This document shows, piece by piece, positions 45,444 through 52,898 of a stretch of DNA of 64,000 nucleotides. How positions within the stretch are numbered: the stretch's first letter is position 1; every line of letters starts with the position of its first letter. The DNA is from UBA6398 sp963644855. GTDB taxonomy: Bacteria; Bacteroidota; Bacteroidia; Bacteroidales; Bacteroidaceae. Made by a program: the position numbers and the translations under genes. The DNA is taken from assembly GCA_963644855.1 (NCBI GenBank), contig CAVIQL010000003.1, forward strand, positions 77,884-141,883, written 5' to 3'. The notes under the pieces were generated by a model, which made no database searches, was not told where the DNA came from, and worked only from the letters and a program-made list of their open reading frames with translations.

Positions 45444-46004
45444 ATGATCAAAAAAGAAACACCCCAATCCACACGCTACGGCTTTTCGTGGTGGGTGAAA
45501 AACCTTCTCATCGCCGCAGCGCTCTATATGCTCTGCCCACAAATTATCAAGATGAATCCGGGATACCAATGGCTCATCGATGGATACGCCAAAAGCAATC
45601 TGCAAGCCATTAAAGAAATAAGAGAATTCAATTTCGACCAAAAACTTGAGGCTAAGCTCGGATACGACTACGCTTTTATTGAAATGATACGCAAGTCCAC
45701 TCCCGAGAATGCCGTTGTGTTTTATCCCTCGCGCGAAGACTTTACCGACACAAGCCTTAACACCGGCGTAAACTTCAACGGAAATCTCTGCGACAAGCTT
45801 AGCGCCGTGCGCTTTCTCTATCCGCGCCGAGTGGTAATTAAGAAAGAATTGGGCAAAACGTCTTGGAGCAAAAAGATATCCCACGTGGCAATAATCAATG
45901 GGCACGGACGCGAACTTCTGCCCTATGCCACACCACCGTCAACCATTCTCACCGTGTTGCCAACCGACTCTGTGGAGGCAATGAAACTTATGATTAAAAA
46001 GTAA
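45444..46004 (+). CDS. Membrane-anchored protein of unknown function
   Basis: A 186-residue protein with one N-terminal hydrophobic helix (NLLIAAALYMLCPQII, ~20-35) and an exported or periplasmic domain of mixed structure (DYAFIEMIRKSTPENAVVFYPSRED, YPRRVVIKKELG, HVAIINGHGRELLPYA). It starts 6 bases after the GT2 gene and ends 4 bases before the polytopic protein gene. It is therefore very likely part of the same pathway, perhaps an accessory subunit of the GT-C-like transferase. No family recognised. Confidence 0.75.
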   Translation: MIKKETPQSTRYGFSWWVKNLLIAAALYMLCPQIIKMNPGYQWLIDGYAKSNLQAIKEIREFNFDQKLEAKLGYDYAFIEMIRKSTPENAVVFYPSREDFTDTSLNTGVNFNGNLCDKLSAVRFLYPRRVVIKKELGKTSWSKKISHVAIINGHGRELLPYATPPSTILTVLPTDSVEAMKLMIKK

Positions 46005-46008
46005 AGCC

Positions 46009-47376
46009 ATGTACGCATTAGGAATACTGCTTTTGTTTTTTGTGGGATACCTCACCGTTTTCAACATATCCACTCTCACCACGCGCTTGGAGCGCATAGG
46101 TTTGGCGTTCCCGGTAGGTGTGGGCGTGATGACCATTGTTATGGCATTGATTGACCTTTGCCGCATTCCACTCACGGCTAATGTGTTGCTCACAGCCGAT
46201 GTGGTAGTGGCTTTGTTGCTTGTTGGCGGATTGTTGCCGCGAAAGCAGAAAGTTATCGAGGCACTTCGTCGTCCCATCGACTTGAATTCGTTTAATTTCA
46301 TTTGGTTGCTTCTGCTCGCTTTCGCAGTGTGGGTAGAATATGCCAATTTCCAGAAATGCATGTTCTTTCCTACTTACGACCGCGACTCTCTTGCTGCGTT
46401 TGACACGCTTGGATTTGTGGCTGCAAAGGAACATACTTACGGCGCCATGAGCATCTTTACCGGCGACTACATGCCGGGAATTCACGCGCCGGGCAGTCCG
46501 ATTGCCTACTTCCCGTTGGTGCAACTTGCATATGCCTATGTTTACGCCTTGGGAGCGGAGAGTTCCAAAATCATTCCGGGATTGATTTATCTGTCATTCC
46601 TTGTAGCATTCTATGCTGTGCTTGCACGCGTTACGAGCCGCACTGCAGCAATGGCGGCAACGCTTTTCGTGGTGCTCACTCCCGAGATGACATCGTTTTC
46701 CTCGCTTTCGGGCACAAATGTAATGGACGCCGTTTATGCTTCGTTGGGCATTATATATGTATTGTGCTGGATGCAGGGCAAGGAAAAGCCTTGGCTTACG
46801 CTTGGCGCGCTATTGTTGGCGCTCAATGTTTGGTGTCGTGCCGAAGGAGTGGTATTTATTCTTGTAGCAGGTGTACTTGTGCTTTACAAAGCACTAAGAA
46901 CCCGCGCGTGGAAACCGCTTATTCCCGTGGCATTTGCCTTTTTGCCCGTGATAATATGGCAAATCTATTCCCATTCATTCAATATGACGGTGCAATCGTT
47001 TGTAATAACCCACCCATATTTCGACGGAGTGAAAGCCGGAAAGGTTTTCAACGGCGCATGGGCGCTTCTCGCCAACACGCAATACTATGGCTGGACATTC
47101 ATAGCGCTTTTGCTCGCAATAATATTGGACGCATGGTTCATGATAAAGCATCGCAGTTGCGACATAGCCAAACTTTTTGCCATTGCAGCAGGAATAGCGC
47201 TTTATTTCCTTGTACTTTATCAAGTAGACTACCGTTGGGATAGCATCGACAACGTGCTAAGTTGGTCGGCCAAGCGCTTTATGTTCTGCTTTGTGCCTAT
47301 GGCATGGTATTTTGTGGCTACATGCGAGCCTATAAACAAGGCAATGACCAAAGCAGATGCCTGGTTGGCAAAATAA
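46009..47376 (+). CDS. Polytopic membrane protein, probable GT-C glycosyltransferase
   Basis: A 455-residue protein with about eleven hydrophobic helices. Between the third or fourth helix is a periplasmic loop with an acidic motif (PTYDRDSLAAFDT), then HAPGSPIAYFPLVQLAYAY, which resembles the catalytic loop of GT39/ArnT-like enzymes that use polyprenyl-phosphate sugars. The context supports this: a polyprenyl-phosphate sugar synthase-like GT2 gene begins the operon. The acceptor could be lipid A, a protein or a surface polymer; nothing in the sequence decides. The GT-C assignment is inference. Confidence 0.72.
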   Translation: MYALGILLLFFVGYLTVFNISTLTTRLERIGLAFPVGVGVMTIVMALIDLCRIPLTANVLLTADVVVALLLVGGLLPRKQKVIEALRRPIDLNSFNFIWLLLLAFAVWVEYANFQKCMFFPTYDRDSLAAFDTLGFVAAKEHTYGAMSIFTGDYMPGIHAPGSPIAYFPLVQLAYAYVYALGAESSKIIPGLIYLSFLVAFYAVLARVTSRTAAMAATLFVVLTPEMTSFSSLSGTNVMDAVYASLGIIYVLCWMQGKEKPWLTLGALLLALNVWCRAEGVVFILVAGVLVLYKALRTRAWKPLIPVAFAFLPVIIWQIYSHSFNMTVQSFVITHPYFDGVKAGKVFNGAWALLANTQYYGWTFIALLLAIILDAWFMIKHRSCDIAKLFAIAAGIALYFLVLYQVDYRWDSIDNVLSWSAKRFMFCFVPMAWYFVATCEPINKAMTKADAWLAK

Positions 47377-47435
47377 CAACGCCTTTACTACAAAACTACC
47401 GGGCTTTTTGTAAACCGAAAAAACGGTAAAAAAAC

Positions 47436-47519
47436 ATGATATCGGACCTCATAAAAACGCGGTCCGACCAAATTTAAACTCCACCGCATCTAATTTAAAT
47501 CAGACGCGGCGGAGTTTTC
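47436..47519. repeat. Compound 21-bp repeat array (copy R13)
   Basis: It opens with GATATCGGACC and GGTCCGACC. Boxes at 47474 (TTTAAA), 47495 (TTTAAA) and 47516 (TTTTC) are 21 bp apart and frame one inverted and one direct GC-richer unit. Confidence 0.78.
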
Positions 47520-47563
47520 ACTACATCGCATCTCGTTTTTCAATCTCGAAATCATGGGGTAAA

Positions 47564-47600
47564 CAAAAAGGGGAATCCATCAAAGGACTCCCCTTTTCGC
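47564..47600. terminator. Bidirectional terminator
   Basis: A 9-bp stem (47566-47574 with 47589-47597, AAAAGGGGA/TCCCCTTTT) lies between convergent genes. Confidence 0.82.
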
Positions 47601-47618
47601 ATATCTCCAAAGGCATTA

Positions 47619-48293
47619 CTATTTTTCAGCCTTTGTATTGATTGTAAAGTTCTTGTATGTTACGAGGCGTTTGCCGTCTTGAAAAGCGATGGTAAAGTTC
47701 ACCTCTCCGTCCTTAACCTTTGACGTTGCAAGAACATTAGCAGTGTAGGACACAGCTTTGCCCGGCGCAAGATTTGCAACTATTGCCGTTGGCGAAACAA
47801 TCACCTTTCGCGGCTCACTGCTCGATACCACCGGCGTAATGTTGTAGAGTGTAGCATCGCCATCGTTATGAATTTCGAAAAGAATCTTAGCCTTTTCTCC
47901 AGCATCAATTGTCTGGTTGCGGTTCTCGTCTACAAATCTTATGTTTTCCACCTTCAATCCGTCAATGTTCGACACAAAGTTCAAACTCTCCGCCTTGCGC
48001 GCTTTGCGCTGCGATGCTGGAGCGTTACAACTGTCATCGCATTCATCGATACCGGTATCTGCCTTGCGGTTTTTCTGTGCCGTAACAGCGTTTCCCACTA
48101 CTGCGCCCACCGCCATGCCTAATGCGGTGCCTGCATCGCTACCTCGCGGACCGCCCATCAAACCTCCGATGCTCGAACCGAAGATTGCGCCGAGCGAACC
48201 GCCTGCCATTGTGCCCCGCATCTGTTGGTCGGTACACCCCGACAGGAGAACAAGTCCGGCAAATGCGACAGCCGTAAATCTGTTTGCTTTCAT
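47619..48293 (-). CDS. Glycine-zipper outer-membrane lipoprotein
   Basis: Start at 48293 (MKANRFTAV) rather than an upstream in-frame ATG; a promoter element lies 39 bases before it. The 224-residue product has lipobox LLSGC (Cys20). A glycine-zipper segment follows at ~28-70 (GGSLGAIFGSSIGGLMGG, GTALGMAVGAVVGNAV), expected to insert in or associate with membrane. A short Cys-containing linker (DECDDSCN) leads to a C-terminal beta domain of ~110 residues with an immunoglobulin-like or CARDB-like pattern (KILFEIHNDGDATLYNI, LAPGKAVSYTANV). Function unknown, probably cell-envelope. Confidence 0.82.
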   Translation of the reverse strand: MKANRFTAVAFAGLVLLSGCTDQQMRGTMAGGSLGAIFGSSIGGLMGGPRGSDAGTALGMAVGAVVGNAVTAQKNRKADTGIDECDDSCNAPASQRKARKAESLNFVSNIDGLKVENIRFVDENRNQTIDAGEKAKILFEIHNDGDATLYNITPVVSSSEPRKVIVSPTAIVANLAPGKAVSYTANVLATSKVKDGEVNFTIAFQDGKRLVTYKNFTINTKAEK

Positions 48294-48331
48294 AATTTTC
48301 AACTTTTTGTTTGCCACATTAGCTTATGCGG

Positions 48332-48339
48332 CAAAATTA
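48332..48339 (-). promoter_or_regulatory. Bacteroidota -7 promoter element (TAATTTTG) for the glycine-zipper lipoprotein
   Basis: Exact TAnnTTTG on the minus strand, in the same GCAAAATTAGCG context as the elements before queA and the binding lipoprotein. Confidence 0.5.
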
Positions 48340-48385
48340 GCGCAAAATCAAATACCGCGTAATTGCTGCGCACCATTTTTTCGCC

Positions 48386-49084
48386 TTAATCCTTTGCTTT
48401 TCTGCCGTTGGCGCATATAGCGAGCATTTTCCACAGTTTTTCGTTGGGCAGAGGGGCATATACTTCAATTTGTTTATGGGATACGGGGTGCTCAAATTCG
48501 AGTTTTTCAGCCAACAAAGAAATACTTCCGTCGGGATTGCTTCGCGGCGCGCCATATTTCAAATCACCTTTTATCGGACAACCCATGGCAGCAAGCTGAC
48601 AACGTATCTGATGATGCCTACCAGTGAGAAGATTTATTTCAAGCAAGTAATAGCGGTCGCTATGAGCCAAAACGCGATAATCGAGTGCCGCAAGTTTTGC
48701 GTCTTTCGCCCCCTCGCGCGAAACAAACGTCTTGTTGAGTTTAGGATTTCTCACAAGATATTGCTCAAGATGGTCAGAATCCTTAGGCGGACGGTTAGCT
48801 ACAATTGCCCAATAGGTTTTGCGAATTTTATCCTTTGACCTCAGCATCTCGTTAAGGCGAGAAAGAGCCTTGCTGGTGCGTGCAAAAACCACGAGACCCA
48901 TTGCCGGACGGTCAAGACGGTGAACCACGCCAAGAAAAACCGCACCTGGTTTAGCGTAAGCCTCCTTTATATATGCCTTTGCTTCGTCGCAGAGCGTGCG
49001 ATCTCCGGTATGGTCGCCCTGAACTATCTCGCCGGCATCTTTGCTTACTATTAAAATGTGGTTGTCTTCGTAAACAACTTGCAT
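48386..49084 (-). CDS. RluA-family RNA pseudouridine synthase
   Basis: A 232-residue enzyme that isomerises uridine in rRNA or tRNA. The catalytic Asp lies in the motif VHRLDRPAMGLVVFA near residue 60, and LLTGRHHQIRCQLAAMG closes the active site. There is no S4 domain, so it is the short single-domain type. Target site cannot be assigned. fabG lies 76 bases upstream on the same strand, separated by a terminator. Confidence 0.92.
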   Translation of the reverse strand: MQVVYEDNHILIVSKDAGEIVQGDHTGDRTLCDEAKAYIKEAYAKPGAVFLGVVHRLDRPAMGLVVFARTSKALSRLNEMLRSKDKIRKTYWAIVANRPPKDSDHLEQYLVRNPKLNKTFVSREGAKDAKLAALDYRVLAHSDRYYLLEINLLTGRHHQIRCQLAAMGCPIKGDLKYGAPRSNPDGSISLLAEKLEFEHPVSHKQIEVYAPLPNEKLWKMLAICANGRKAKD

Positions 49085-49104
49085 CTGTTTGAGAAATTAA
49101 AAAC

Positions 49105-49140
49105 AAGGTCGCAAAGGCAATAAACCCATTGCGACCCTGA
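49105..49140 (-). terminator. Rho-independent terminator after fabG
   Basis: A perfect 8-bp stem (49107-49114 with 49129-49136, GGTCGCAA/TTGCGACC), followed on the minus strand by TTGTTTTTAA. Confidence 0.85.
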
Positions 49141-49160
49141 GTGTATCATTATCGGTGTTA

Positions 49161-49916
49161 TTACATATTCATGCCGCCGTCGACCTGAATTACCTGACCT
49201 GAAACGTAGCTTGACATATCAGAAGCCAAGAATGTAGCCACATTGGCAATATCTTCTACCTTGCCACCACGACGGAGAGGTATCTTGTTTGTCCACTCTT
49301 TGCGAATATCTTCGGGAAGAGCGGCTGTCATTGCAGTTTCAATAAATCCTGGAGCAATAGCATTGGCACGAATTCCGCGTGAACCCATTTCTTGTGCCAC
49401 CGACTTAGCAAGTGCGATAAGTCCAGCCTTTGAAGCAGCGTAATTACTCTGTCCTGCGTTGCCGTGAACGCCTACAACCGAAGCCATATTAATTATACTG
49501 CCTTTGCGCTGACGCATCATGATAGGAGTGCAGGCGTGAATGAAGTTAAAAGCCGATTTCAAGTTAACGGCAATCACTGCATCCCACTGCTGTTCTGTCA
49601 TACGAATCATAAGACCGTCTTTTGTGATGCCGGCATTGTTTACAAGAATATCTATTGAGCCGAAATCGTCTTTCACTTGTCCTACAACTTTTTCGGTTTC
49701 TTCGAAATTGGCTGCATTCGAAGCGTATCCTTTGCTTTTCACTCCGAGAGCTGCAATTTCTTCTTCGGTTTTCTTGCCGTTTTCGTCAATTACGAGGTCG
49801 GTGAAAGCTATGTTAGCGCCTTCTGCTGCGAATTTGAGGGCAATGGCCTTGCCTATGCCACGAGCCGCACCTGTAATAAGAGCGGTTTTTCCTGTTAATA
49901 ATCCGTTATTATTCAT
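49161..49916 (-). CDS. fabG: 3-oxoacyl-[acyl-carrier-protein] reductase
   Basis: An NADPH-dependent short-chain dehydrogenase of type II fatty acid synthesis, about 251 residues from the Met at 49916. Cofactor motif TGAARGIGKA, the structural NNAGITKDG, the catalytic Ser in MASVVGVHGN and the YxxxK pair in SNYAASKAG are all present. The C-terminus VSGQVIQVDGGMNM is the FabG ending. It is the last chromosomal gene before the prophage, whose repressor gene starts 70 bases away; its native promoter region may therefore have been altered by the insertion. Confidence 0.95.
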   Translation of the reverse strand: MNNNGLLTGKTALITGAARGIGKAIALKFAAEGANIAFTDLVIDENGKKTEEEIAALGVKSKGYASNAANFEETEKVVGQVKDDFGSIDILVNNAGITKDGLMIRMTEQQWDAVIAVNLKSAFNFIHACTPIMMRQRKGSIINMASVVGVHGNAGQSNYAASKAGLIALAKSVAQEMGSRGIRANAIAPGFIETAMTAALPEDIRKEWTNKIPLRRGGKVEDIANVATFLASDMSSYVSGQVIQVDGGMNM

Positions 49917-49989
49917 AATCATTTAATTTATAGATGTTTATATATATATTATTACTGATTTGCCGATAATTTGATTTTTCCGAAGGAGT

Positions 49990-50424
49990 TTATTGCCGCG
50001 CGGTGGCGTCCATTAGGGAGAGCAATTTATCTGTAAGTTTTTGGTTTTGGCGTGTAAGGTCAAGCAATGCGGTGCGCAATTCGGATATTTCTTTACGCAA
50101 AGCAGTATTTTCCGCCTGCAGACTGTCAAGCACGCCGCGCTCAGCGCTATTATGCGATATTTGGCAGTTGCTATTGTTTACCGCATTATCATTACCAGTT
50201 ACGCTTAGCGAAGCAGGCTTAGCGCTTTTCAGCATTTCGCCCTCACCAGTCCGTAGCCATATGGTATTAACTTCGGGGAAAACCATAGATATTTTATCTA
50301 TAGTAGACTTCCGAGTATTATCCCCCATCTTAGCCACGGCGCCATTACTCAGCCCGCAGCGCTTTTCAAATTCCGCCACTGAAATTCGCTTATACTTTAC
50401 AAATTCATTAATACGATTATTCAT
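49990..50424 (-). CDS. Phage repressor-like helix-turn-helix protein with C-terminal coiled coil
   Basis: Start at 50424 (MNNRINEFVKYKRIS). This is the usual opening of the Xre-type regulators of Bacteroidales phages; the frame upstream has no leader features and contains operator-like sites. The 144-residue protein has an HTH at ~12-45 (VAEFEKRCGLSNGAVAK), then the family phrase NTIWLRTGEGEMLKS, a linker, and a coiled coil at ~105-140 that probably dimerises it. No peptidase domain for SOS self-cleavage is present. It is divergent from the early genes and probably represses them through the palindromes at 50456 and 50477. Confidence 0.85.
   Translation of the reverse strand: MNNRINEFVKYKRISVAEFEKRCGLSNGAVAKMGDNTRKSTIDKISMVFPEVNTIWLRTGEGEMLKSAKPASLSVTGNDNAVNNSNCQISHNSAERGVLDSLQAENTALRKEISELRTALLDLTRQNQKLTDKLLSLMDATARQ
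50285..50301. promoter_or_regulatory. Operator-like palindrome inside the repressor gene
   Basis: ATAGATATTTTATCTAT matches the operator at 50477-50493 at 16 of 17 positions. It encodes part of IDKISM, a segment conserved in such repressors, so the match may be coincidental. Confidence 0.35.
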
Positions 50425-50455
50425 GCTGTTAAATAAGTTAATAATTACACCAATC

Positions 50456-50493
50456 TTAGATATTTTATCGCATTGTATAGATATTATATCTAT
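50456..50493. promoter_or_regulatory. Operator pair for the prophage repressor
   Basis: 50477-50493 is a perfect palindrome, ATAGATAT-T-ATATCTAT. 50456-50472 matches the motif at 13 of 17 positions. Their centres are 21 bp apart. The perfect site overlaps the -7 element at 50491-50498. Confidence 0.65.
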
Positions 50494-50498
50494 CTTTG
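50491..50498 (+). promoter_or_regulatory. Rightward early promoter -7 element (TATCTTTG) of the prophage
   Basis: Exact TAnnTTTG overlapped by the perfect operator palindrome, so repressor binding would block it. Confidence 0.6.
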
Positions 50499-50659
50499 CA
50501 CTTGGAATAAGGAAGTAAATAACTAATTCCAACGAGGCACAAGAAAGGCTGCCGGGCTTATACCAGGCAATGACGGGTTACAGGTTGCAAAGTTAAGGCA
50601 GTTTTTCGTCTCGGCAAAAGATATAAGTAAATAATGTATAACGTAAAAAATGAACTGAA

Positions 50660-50863
50660 ATGACTATGACCGAAAAAGTTACAAGAGAAGACTTGCGGGC
50701 AATTCCAGTGGGAGCAAGCCGCACGTTCGGCTTGCCAAACGCGCAAGCATGCGACAATGCAAAGACAGTGGCGTATCAATTACAGCGTGTGCTGGGCTGC
50801 AAGTTCAGTGCAAAGACCAACTACAATGACAACAGTGTAACCTTTACAAAATTTGAATTATGA
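50660..50863 (+). CDS. Small phage protein of unknown function
   Basis: A 67-residue protein, first gene of the rightward early operon. The sequence (VTREDLRAIPVGASRTFGLP, then VAYQLQRVLGCKFSA and NSVTFTKFEL) looks like a compact alpha/beta fold. Similar small proteins occur in Bacteroidales prophages next to the HTH gene. Its stop overlaps the start of the next gene by 4 bases (ATGA). An ATG two codons downstream (MTEKV) is also possible. No function known. Confidence 0.72.
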   Translation: MTMTEKVTREDLRAIPVGASRTFGLPNAQACDNAKTVAYQLQRVLGCKFSAKTNYNDNSVTFTKFEL

Positions 50864-51060
50864 TTACTTCAAAACCTAATGTGGATCCGGAAGGACTTTA
50901 CAACACCCGCCAAGCGTGCAAGGCTTTGGAAATAAGCCCCACCACGATATACAAGTATTATCAAAGGGGCGTTATCGAGGGGCACGTACACAAAGCTACC
51001 GGGCGGTACGTATTCAAGGGCTCGGACATTATTAAATGCTGGCGCGAAGTCTATTTGTAG
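50860..51060 (+). CDS. Small helix-turn-helix (excisionase/MerR-like) protein
   Basis: A 66-residue DNA-binding protein with a winged-helix of the excisionase/MerR kind: LYNTRQACKALEISPTTIYKYYQRGVI is the HTH, followed by the wing GHVHKATGRYVFKGSDI and a closing helix KCWREVYL. It overlaps the previous gene by 4 bases. In phages such proteins act as excisionases or as early regulators; with no integrase in view the role here is open. Confidence 0.8.
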   Translation: MITSKPNVDPEGLYNTRQACKALEISPTTIYKYYQRGVIEGHVHKATGRYVFKGSDIIKCWREVYL

Positions 51061-51100
51061 ACCGCGAAAACAACATCAACAACAAACAAAAACAAACATC

Positions 51101-51538
51101 ATGAACACAAAGAAAATAACACTTGAAAGCCACTACAACCGCGAAGTTATCAATATCGTGGTTAGTGAGGAAACAGCAAAACTTATCGTCGACTTTGGTG
51201 CCAACGTTGACACACTGGTAGCCGAAGACTACAAGCGAATGCAGAACGATGAGGATACAGTCCATTTCACCCCGTCGCAGGTGCGCAAGATAATCAAAAG
51301 CCTTGGGGGCGTCGACTACATAGATTGCGTGCATTACACAGGCAACAAGTGTTTCGGCATCTATTTCCAAAACGATGAAGATATAGAATACGCGGGACGC
51401 GACTTCGCGACATTGGCAGAAGCGAAAGAGTGGATCGAGAGAATGGAAGTCTATTTCCCCGAACAATACCGCGGCGGCACGGTGAGCGTGTACGACAACC
51501 ATCAATACGACAATATTTACGAGAAAAAAATATCATAA
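51101..51538 (+). CDS. Phage early protein of unknown function
   Basis: A 145-residue acidic protein (many Asp and Glu) with mixed alpha/beta pattern: YNREVINIVVSEETAKLIVD, then FTPSQVRKIIKSLGG, and AEAKEWIERMEVYFPEQY. No motif that I recognise. It follows the HTH gene by 40 bases and precedes a tiny membrane protein gene. The strong negative charge suggests an anti-host or DNA-mimic type early protein only as speculation. Confidence 0.65.
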   Translation: MNTKKITLESHYNREVINIVVSEETAKLIVDFGANVDTLVAEDYKRMQNDEDTVHFTPSQVRKIIKSLGGVDYIDCVHYTGNKCFGIYFQNDEDIEYAGRDFATLAEAKEWIERMEVYFPEQYRGGTVSVYDNHQYDNIYEKKIS

Positions 51539-51540
51539 TT

Positions 51541-51654
51541 ATGAAACGGGATTTTAGAGAAATAATAGAGCTGGTAGGCGAGATAATCTGCGGCGCAGTG
51601 ATAATTATAGGTTGCTATGTAGTCATAGGTTTTATGGCCTGGCTCAACGGATAA
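51541..51654 (+). CDS. Very small single-pass membrane protein (37 aa)
   Basis: It starts at 51541, 2 bases after the previous stop. The product is MKRDFREIIELVG followed by a hydrophobic helix (ICGAVIIIGCYVVIGFMAWL) and ends NG. Short length lowers certainty, but the tight spacing and clean membrane pattern support it. Role unknown. Confidence 0.55.
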   Translation: MKRDFREIIELVGEIICGAVIIIGCYVVIGFMAWLNG

Positions 51655-51737
51655 AACATTTGCTTTTTTGTTTTTTTAGGTTACTTAGGGACCACACAGA
51701 CCATTGTTGCTTTCGGCGCTGGGTAGCACGGAGCACG

Positions 51738-51852
51738 GCTGAGGGCTGGCATGCAGCACTGGTGATAAGCATGCAAACGGAATGGAGCGCGCAATTCTCG
51801 CAGCGTGTGAAGAGCGATAGGACAAACCGGGGTTCGATTCCCCGCCTCAGCA
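51738..51852 (+). ncRNA. tRNA-like structure, 115 nt
   Basis: A perfect 7-bp acceptor stem pairs GCTGAGG (51738-51744) with CCTCAGC (51845-51851), followed by a discriminator A. A canonical T arm is present (stem CGGGG 51828-51832 with CCCCG 51840-51844, loop TTCGATT). Near the 5' side, GCATGC (51749-51754) pairs with GCATGC (51769-51774) around a loop containing TGGTGATAA, like a D arm. The middle (51775-51827) is too long for a normal tRNA, and the best stem there has a 10-base loop, so no anticodon can be assigned. There is no encoded CCA. It may be a degenerate or unusual tRNA, or a tRNA mimic. Confidence 0.5.
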
Positions 51853-51979
51853 CGAAGAATTTTGTTTTTTTCTACGATGACCCGCAGCGGCGGGACTATT
51901 TTCTTTACTTACTTTCTGATATAAGCAGTTACGCTCAACGTTTAGGGGCTAAGTTCATCTACGTATCATTGCCATTTAC

Positions 51980-52158
51980 CTGATTTTTAGCGTGCCCCGA
52001 AGCGTGGAGACAAACGCCACCTTATGTGAATACCGTGGCGAAATGGAAAAGCCCAGCCTGCACGGGGCAAAGTGATAAGTGCGGGGAAACTGGTACACGC
52101 CACAACGTGGTGAAACTTGGAAATTAGGACCGAACAGGGGAGCGTTACCCCTCTTTTC
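51980..52158 (+). ncRNA. Candidate structured RNA or 5' leader
   Basis: No ORF fits this stretch, yet it folds well by inspection. TGCCCCG (51993-51999) pairs with CGGGGCA (52063-52069) and encloses CGCCAC/GTGGCG (52015-52020 with 52035-52040). A further 6-bp stem with a 3-base loop lies at 52098-52112. A final hairpin AGGGG/CCCCT (52136-52140 with 52148-52152) is followed by CTTTTCC. That last hairpin looks like a terminator or attenuator 10 bases before the next gene. No known RNA family recognised. Confidence 0.45.
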
Positions 52159-52163
52159 CACTA

Positions 52164-52631
52164 ATGTTTAACAAACACAAGAATGATATGAACACAGAAT
52201 TTAAGGTACATGTCGATGTAAGCATAGGACTTTCGCCCGGTGCAGAGACATTGATTGCGGCTTTGGTGAAAGGCACGCCGCACGAGGATAGCAAGCCGTT
52301 GAAGCTAACCACGCAAAGCTCAGAAGTATTGCCGGCAACGGATAAGGTAGAATTACCCGCGCCTACAATGCCGACGGTAGACGATGTAAAGGCGGCTATG
52401 CACGCCACACGCGAACGTATCGAGGGCGCGGATTACGCCAACAACACAGACAGTGAGGGCTACAAGAAATACCACAAGCAACTCACGTCTACATTCAAGA
52501 CCCTTGCAGCGGAGTATGGGGCGGACAAGCCTTCACTGTTGCAACCGGAGAAGCGCAGGGGTTTTATTATGTCGCTGGGTGATCTGATAGTGAAGCCCGA
52601 CGGGACAATAGGAACGGATTTACCATTTTAA
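52164..52631 (+). CDS. Phage early protein of unknown function
   Basis: About 155 residues from 52164, or 147 from the ATG at 52188 (MNTEFKVHVDVSIG), which looks the more natural N-terminus. The pattern KVHVDVSIGLSPGAETLIAAL followed by a Pro/Thr-rich linker and a charged helix (VDDVKAAMHATRERIEG) is familiar from small proteins of Bacteroidales prophages that sit before the ssDNA-binding gene. The function is not known. It follows the candidate structured RNA directly, which may control it. Confidence 0.68.
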   Translation: MFNKHKNDMNTEFKVHVDVSIGLSPGAETLIAALVKGTPHEDSKPLKLTTQSSEVLPATDKVELPAPTMPTVDDVKAAMHATRERIEGADYANNTDSEGYKKYHKQLTSTFKTLAAEYGADKPSLLQPEKRRGFIMSLGDLIVKPDGTIGTDLPF

Positions 52632-52634
52632 GCC

Positions 52635-52898
52635 ATGGAGCGTGAAAAGTTATCCTTTGGTCCGCGCTGCACGGCGGAGCGTAATTCAGACCTCAAAGCT
52701 CTTGCAGCAGCCAAGCAACGAGTAGCCACGTACCGTGAAGGTAAACAGGTATATGTTATAGCCAACGGACGCGGCGACCGGGCAGAGACCACACAACCCG
52801 ACAGATACGGCGTAAATGTCATACCAGGGCAATACTACTATGCCGTGAAGGAAATAAGACTACAACAGTATCGTAACCCGCATAACCCACACGAATGA
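52635..52898 (+). CDS. Small phage protein of unknown function
   Basis: An 87-residue basic protein (EREKLSFGPRCTAERNSDLKA, then KQVYVIANGRGDRAE and GQYYYAVKEIRLQQ). It starts 3 bases after the preceding stop and overlaps the next gene by 4 bases (ATGA), so it is firmly in the early operon. No domain recognised. Confidence 0.65.
   Translation: MEREKLSFGPRCTAERNSDLKALAAAKQRVATYREGKQVYVIANGRGDRAETTQPDRYGVNVIPGQYYYAVKEIRLQQYRNPHNPHE

Noticed and set aside
1671..47519. CRISPR array
   Set aside because: The 21-bp units are tandem copies with no unique spacers, are dispersed at many loci, and no cas gene is present.
1671..47519. Repeats as plain Rho-independent terminators
   Set aside because: Several arrays lie in divergent gaps, and separate, better terminator hairpins accompany many convergent ones.
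50558..50779. Reverse-strand 73-codon ORF in the early region
   Set aside because: It is antisense to the first early gene, has biased composition, and only a chance CAAAGTTA promoter-like sequence at 50588 supports it.
51612..51983. 123-codon ORF across the tRNA-like region
   Set aside because: It overlaps the small membrane protein gene and the folded acceptor/T-arm structure, and the translation lacks any protein pattern.
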